Source of the DNA: Streptomyces iakyrus
Lineage (GTDB): Bacteria; Actinomycetota; Actinomycetes; Streptomycetales; Streptomycetaceae
Length of the DNA: 18,111 nucleotides
Assembly: GCF_000717055.1 (NCBI RefSeq)
Contig: NZ_JNXI01000050.1
Location: forward strand, 1 to 18,111
Direction of reading: 5' to 3'
A program made the position numbers and the translations under genes. The notes beneath the pieces are model-generated. The model ran no database searches, was not told the DNA's origin, and saw nothing but the letters and a program-made list of their open reading frames with translations. Positions 17,061-18,111 of the stretch are shown one piece after another. Each line of letters starts with the position of its first letter. Positions within the stretch are counted from its first letter, which is position 1.

Positions 17061-17099
17061 TTGACGGCTCTCATACGGTGGGACCCACAGTCTTGACGG
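17061..17099. promoter_or_regulatory. Direct repeat and palindrome upstream of the kdp operon
   Basis: TTGACGG occurs at 17061-17067 and again at 17093-17099, 32 bases or about three helical turns apart, each followed by a CTCT-containing tail. Between them lies the perfect palindrome GTGGGACCCAC (17078-17088). The block is 77-115 bases upstream of the first ORF of the kdp operon and could be the binding site of a regulator. The KdpE site in this group is not known to me, so the assignment is tentative. Confidence 0.3.
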
Positions 17100-17118
17100 A
17101 ACTCTGACGCGGCCTGGC

Positions 17119-17663
17119 TCAGAGGAGCCGGAAGCGGAGCCGGCAGATCACCGCGTCCGTCTCCCGCCGTACGGCGTGCGCACGACCACCCCCGCTGGTT
17201 CTGCAGCAGCCGCTGCCACAGCCGCTCCGGCTCGGTCTCCGCGATCAGCACGGTGACGCGCGTGCCCGGCTCCGCGGCGGCCACCCCAGCGACGTACGCG
17301 GCGATCGGACGCCCCAGGCTGCGCCGCTCGCTCGACAGCCGGACCAGAGGCACACCGGGGTCCCATTCCGCCCAGGAGCGCTCCAGCGCGTGCACCTGAG
17401 CCCGGTCCTCGGGGTCCGGGTAGCAGAGGGTCACCGCACGCTCCTCGTCGCCGAGGGAGGCGGCCGCCCTGTGGGCCTCCGAGGCCAGCCTGGACAGGGA
17501 CGGGACGGAAATGATCAACAGTGAGCGTTCGCGGTGCGGGGGTCCGGAACGCGGCCGAGGCCGAGCCGCTCGCCGATCCGGGCGGAGGCGCGATGCACCG
17601 TCTCGAAGGCGGCCACGAGCAGTGGCAGGGCGATCACGCCCAGCCGGGCGCCCTCCTGGAACC
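17119..17663 (-). pseudogene. C-terminal remnant of an APC-type amino-acid permease
   Basis: Reading down the minus strand from about 17663, one frame gives EGARLGVIALPLLVAAFETV and RIGERLGLGRVPDPR, the last membrane span and following loop of an APC permease. A shift near the G/C run at 17538-17542 leads to RERSLLIISVPSLSRLASEA, YPDPEDRAQVHALERSWAEW, VRLSSERRSLGRPIAAYV and ETEPERLWQRLLQNQRG, a cytosolic C-terminal domain with a universal-stress-like look. A second shift near the C run at 17189-17193 leads to RAHAVRRETDAVICRLRFRL and the stop at 17119. All earlier membrane spans are missing, so transport is impossible. In related genomes such a permease often lies next to kdp (from memory). 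Confidence 0.7.
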
Positions 17664-17687
17664 AGCCCGAGCCCGGCCGTCACCAGC
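17664..17687. other. Rearrangement junction between two truncated genes
   Basis: The N-terminally truncated permease (minus strand) and the N-terminally truncated VWA gene (plus strand) meet here within about 25 bases. Both have lost their 5' parts, so neither has its promoter or start codon. The join sequence is rich in CCCG/GCCCGG words. Confidence 0.45.
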
Positions 17688-18111
17688 CCGGCCATATCGG
17701 TCACCGTCGACGGCGCCCGCACCGACGACGATGACTGGTCACTGGTCCGCGTCGGCCTCGCCACCCGCACCGCGGAACGCGGCGGCGAACGCCCGCCCGC
17801 GGCCCTGACCTTCGTCATCGACGTCTCGGGCTCCATGGACGAACCGGGCCGTCTGGGCCTCGCCAAGGAGTCCCTCTCGTTGATGACGGACCGGCTGCGC
17901 GACGACGACTCGGTCACGCTCGTGCGTCGGCAGCGACTACGGCGACGCCCTCATGGAGCAACTCGCCGACAAGGGTGACGGCCACACCGTCTACGTGTCC
18001 GACGAGGACGAGCCGCACGGTCTTCTCCGAGCAGCTCCCGCGCAACGTCGACCTCACCGCCCGCGACGCCAAGGCGCAGGTCGCCTTCGACCCCGAGACG
18101 GTCGAGGAGTT
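17688..18111 (+). pseudogene. von Willebrand factor A protein, truncated and internally deleted
   Basis: The frame opens abruptly at about 17688 as ISVTVDGARTDDDDWSLVRV and reads LTFVIDVSGSMDEPGRLGLA, which holds the MIDAS motif DxSGS, then LTDRL-like MTDRLRDDDSVTLV. There the family continues with VTFS and about 100 residues of VWA fold, but here the next recognisable sequence is VGSDYGDALMEQLADKGDGH in another frame, from near the end of the domain. Another small indel after DEDE leads to RTVFSEQLPRNVDLTARDAK and FDPETVEE at the window edge. These belong to YfbK-like proteins with a VWA domain followed by a DUF3520-type C-terminus. The lipoprotein-type N-terminus is missing, and the gene continues beyond the window. 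It is not functional as it stands. Confidence 0.7.

Noticed and set aside
16985..17118. ydaO-type c-di-AMP riboswitch upstream of kdp
   Set aside because: The available leader is short and I could not recognise the conserved core elements of that large motif.

Overview
The window is high-GC DNA with the codon bias, leaderless-looking starts and gene families of a Streptomyces or close relative (DrrA/DrrB-type exporter with a DUF4097 gene, ArsR proteins fused to DUF5937, Kdp operon preceded by a tiny membrane ORF). No rRNA, tRNA or CRISPR array was seen.

Layout. 1-273: remnant of an IS3-family transposase. 474-2901: an intact regulator/efflux pair (DUF5937-ArsR regulator and an MFS exporter). 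2902-3725: mostly non-coding, with a degraded replication-relaxation-like fragment and a strong hairpin. 3726-4786: a cadmium/lead-type CmtR sensor translationally coupled to a CDF-like cation exporter with a Cys-rich tail. 5080-6835: three damaged genes in a row (DM13 membrane protein with an internal deletion, dead phosphotransferase, kinase-like ATPase lacking its P-loop). 6895-7395: GtrA-like membrane protein. 7396-7969: a long regulatory region carrying two clusters of 11-bp phased repeats. 7970-11289: an intact operon of a ribbon-helix-helix (RHH) protein, a DUF4097 protein, an ABC ATPase and an ABC permease. 11425-16984, minus strand: a potassium-uptake operon, (small ORF)-kdpF-kdpA-kdpB-kdpC intact, followed by wrecked kdpE and kdpD. 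17119-18111: remnant of an APC amino-acid permease abutting, in opposite orientation, a broken von Willebrand A protein gene that runs off the window.

The main theme is selective decay. Long structural genes (KdpA, KdpB, KdpC, the ABC exporter, the MFS pump) read cleanly, while at least eight other genes have lost internal blocks or ends. Several of them (kdpE, kdpD, DM13, phosphotransferase, VWA) keep recognisable 5' and 3' pieces with the middle removed. Small indels in G or C runs add frameshifts. Together with the IS3 and replication-relaxation fragments this suggests a rearranging accessory region, perhaps a chromosome arm; an assembly artefact is the alternative to exclude.

The most attractive testable ideas are: (1) a structurally complete high-affinity K+ pump that has lost its dedicated KdpDE control; (2) an RHH protein without a toxin partner that probably binds two facing arrays of 11-bp repeats, one covering its own promoter and start codon and one upstream of the divergent gtrA-like gene; (3) an uncatalogued 27-residue membrane ORF at the head of the kdp operon.
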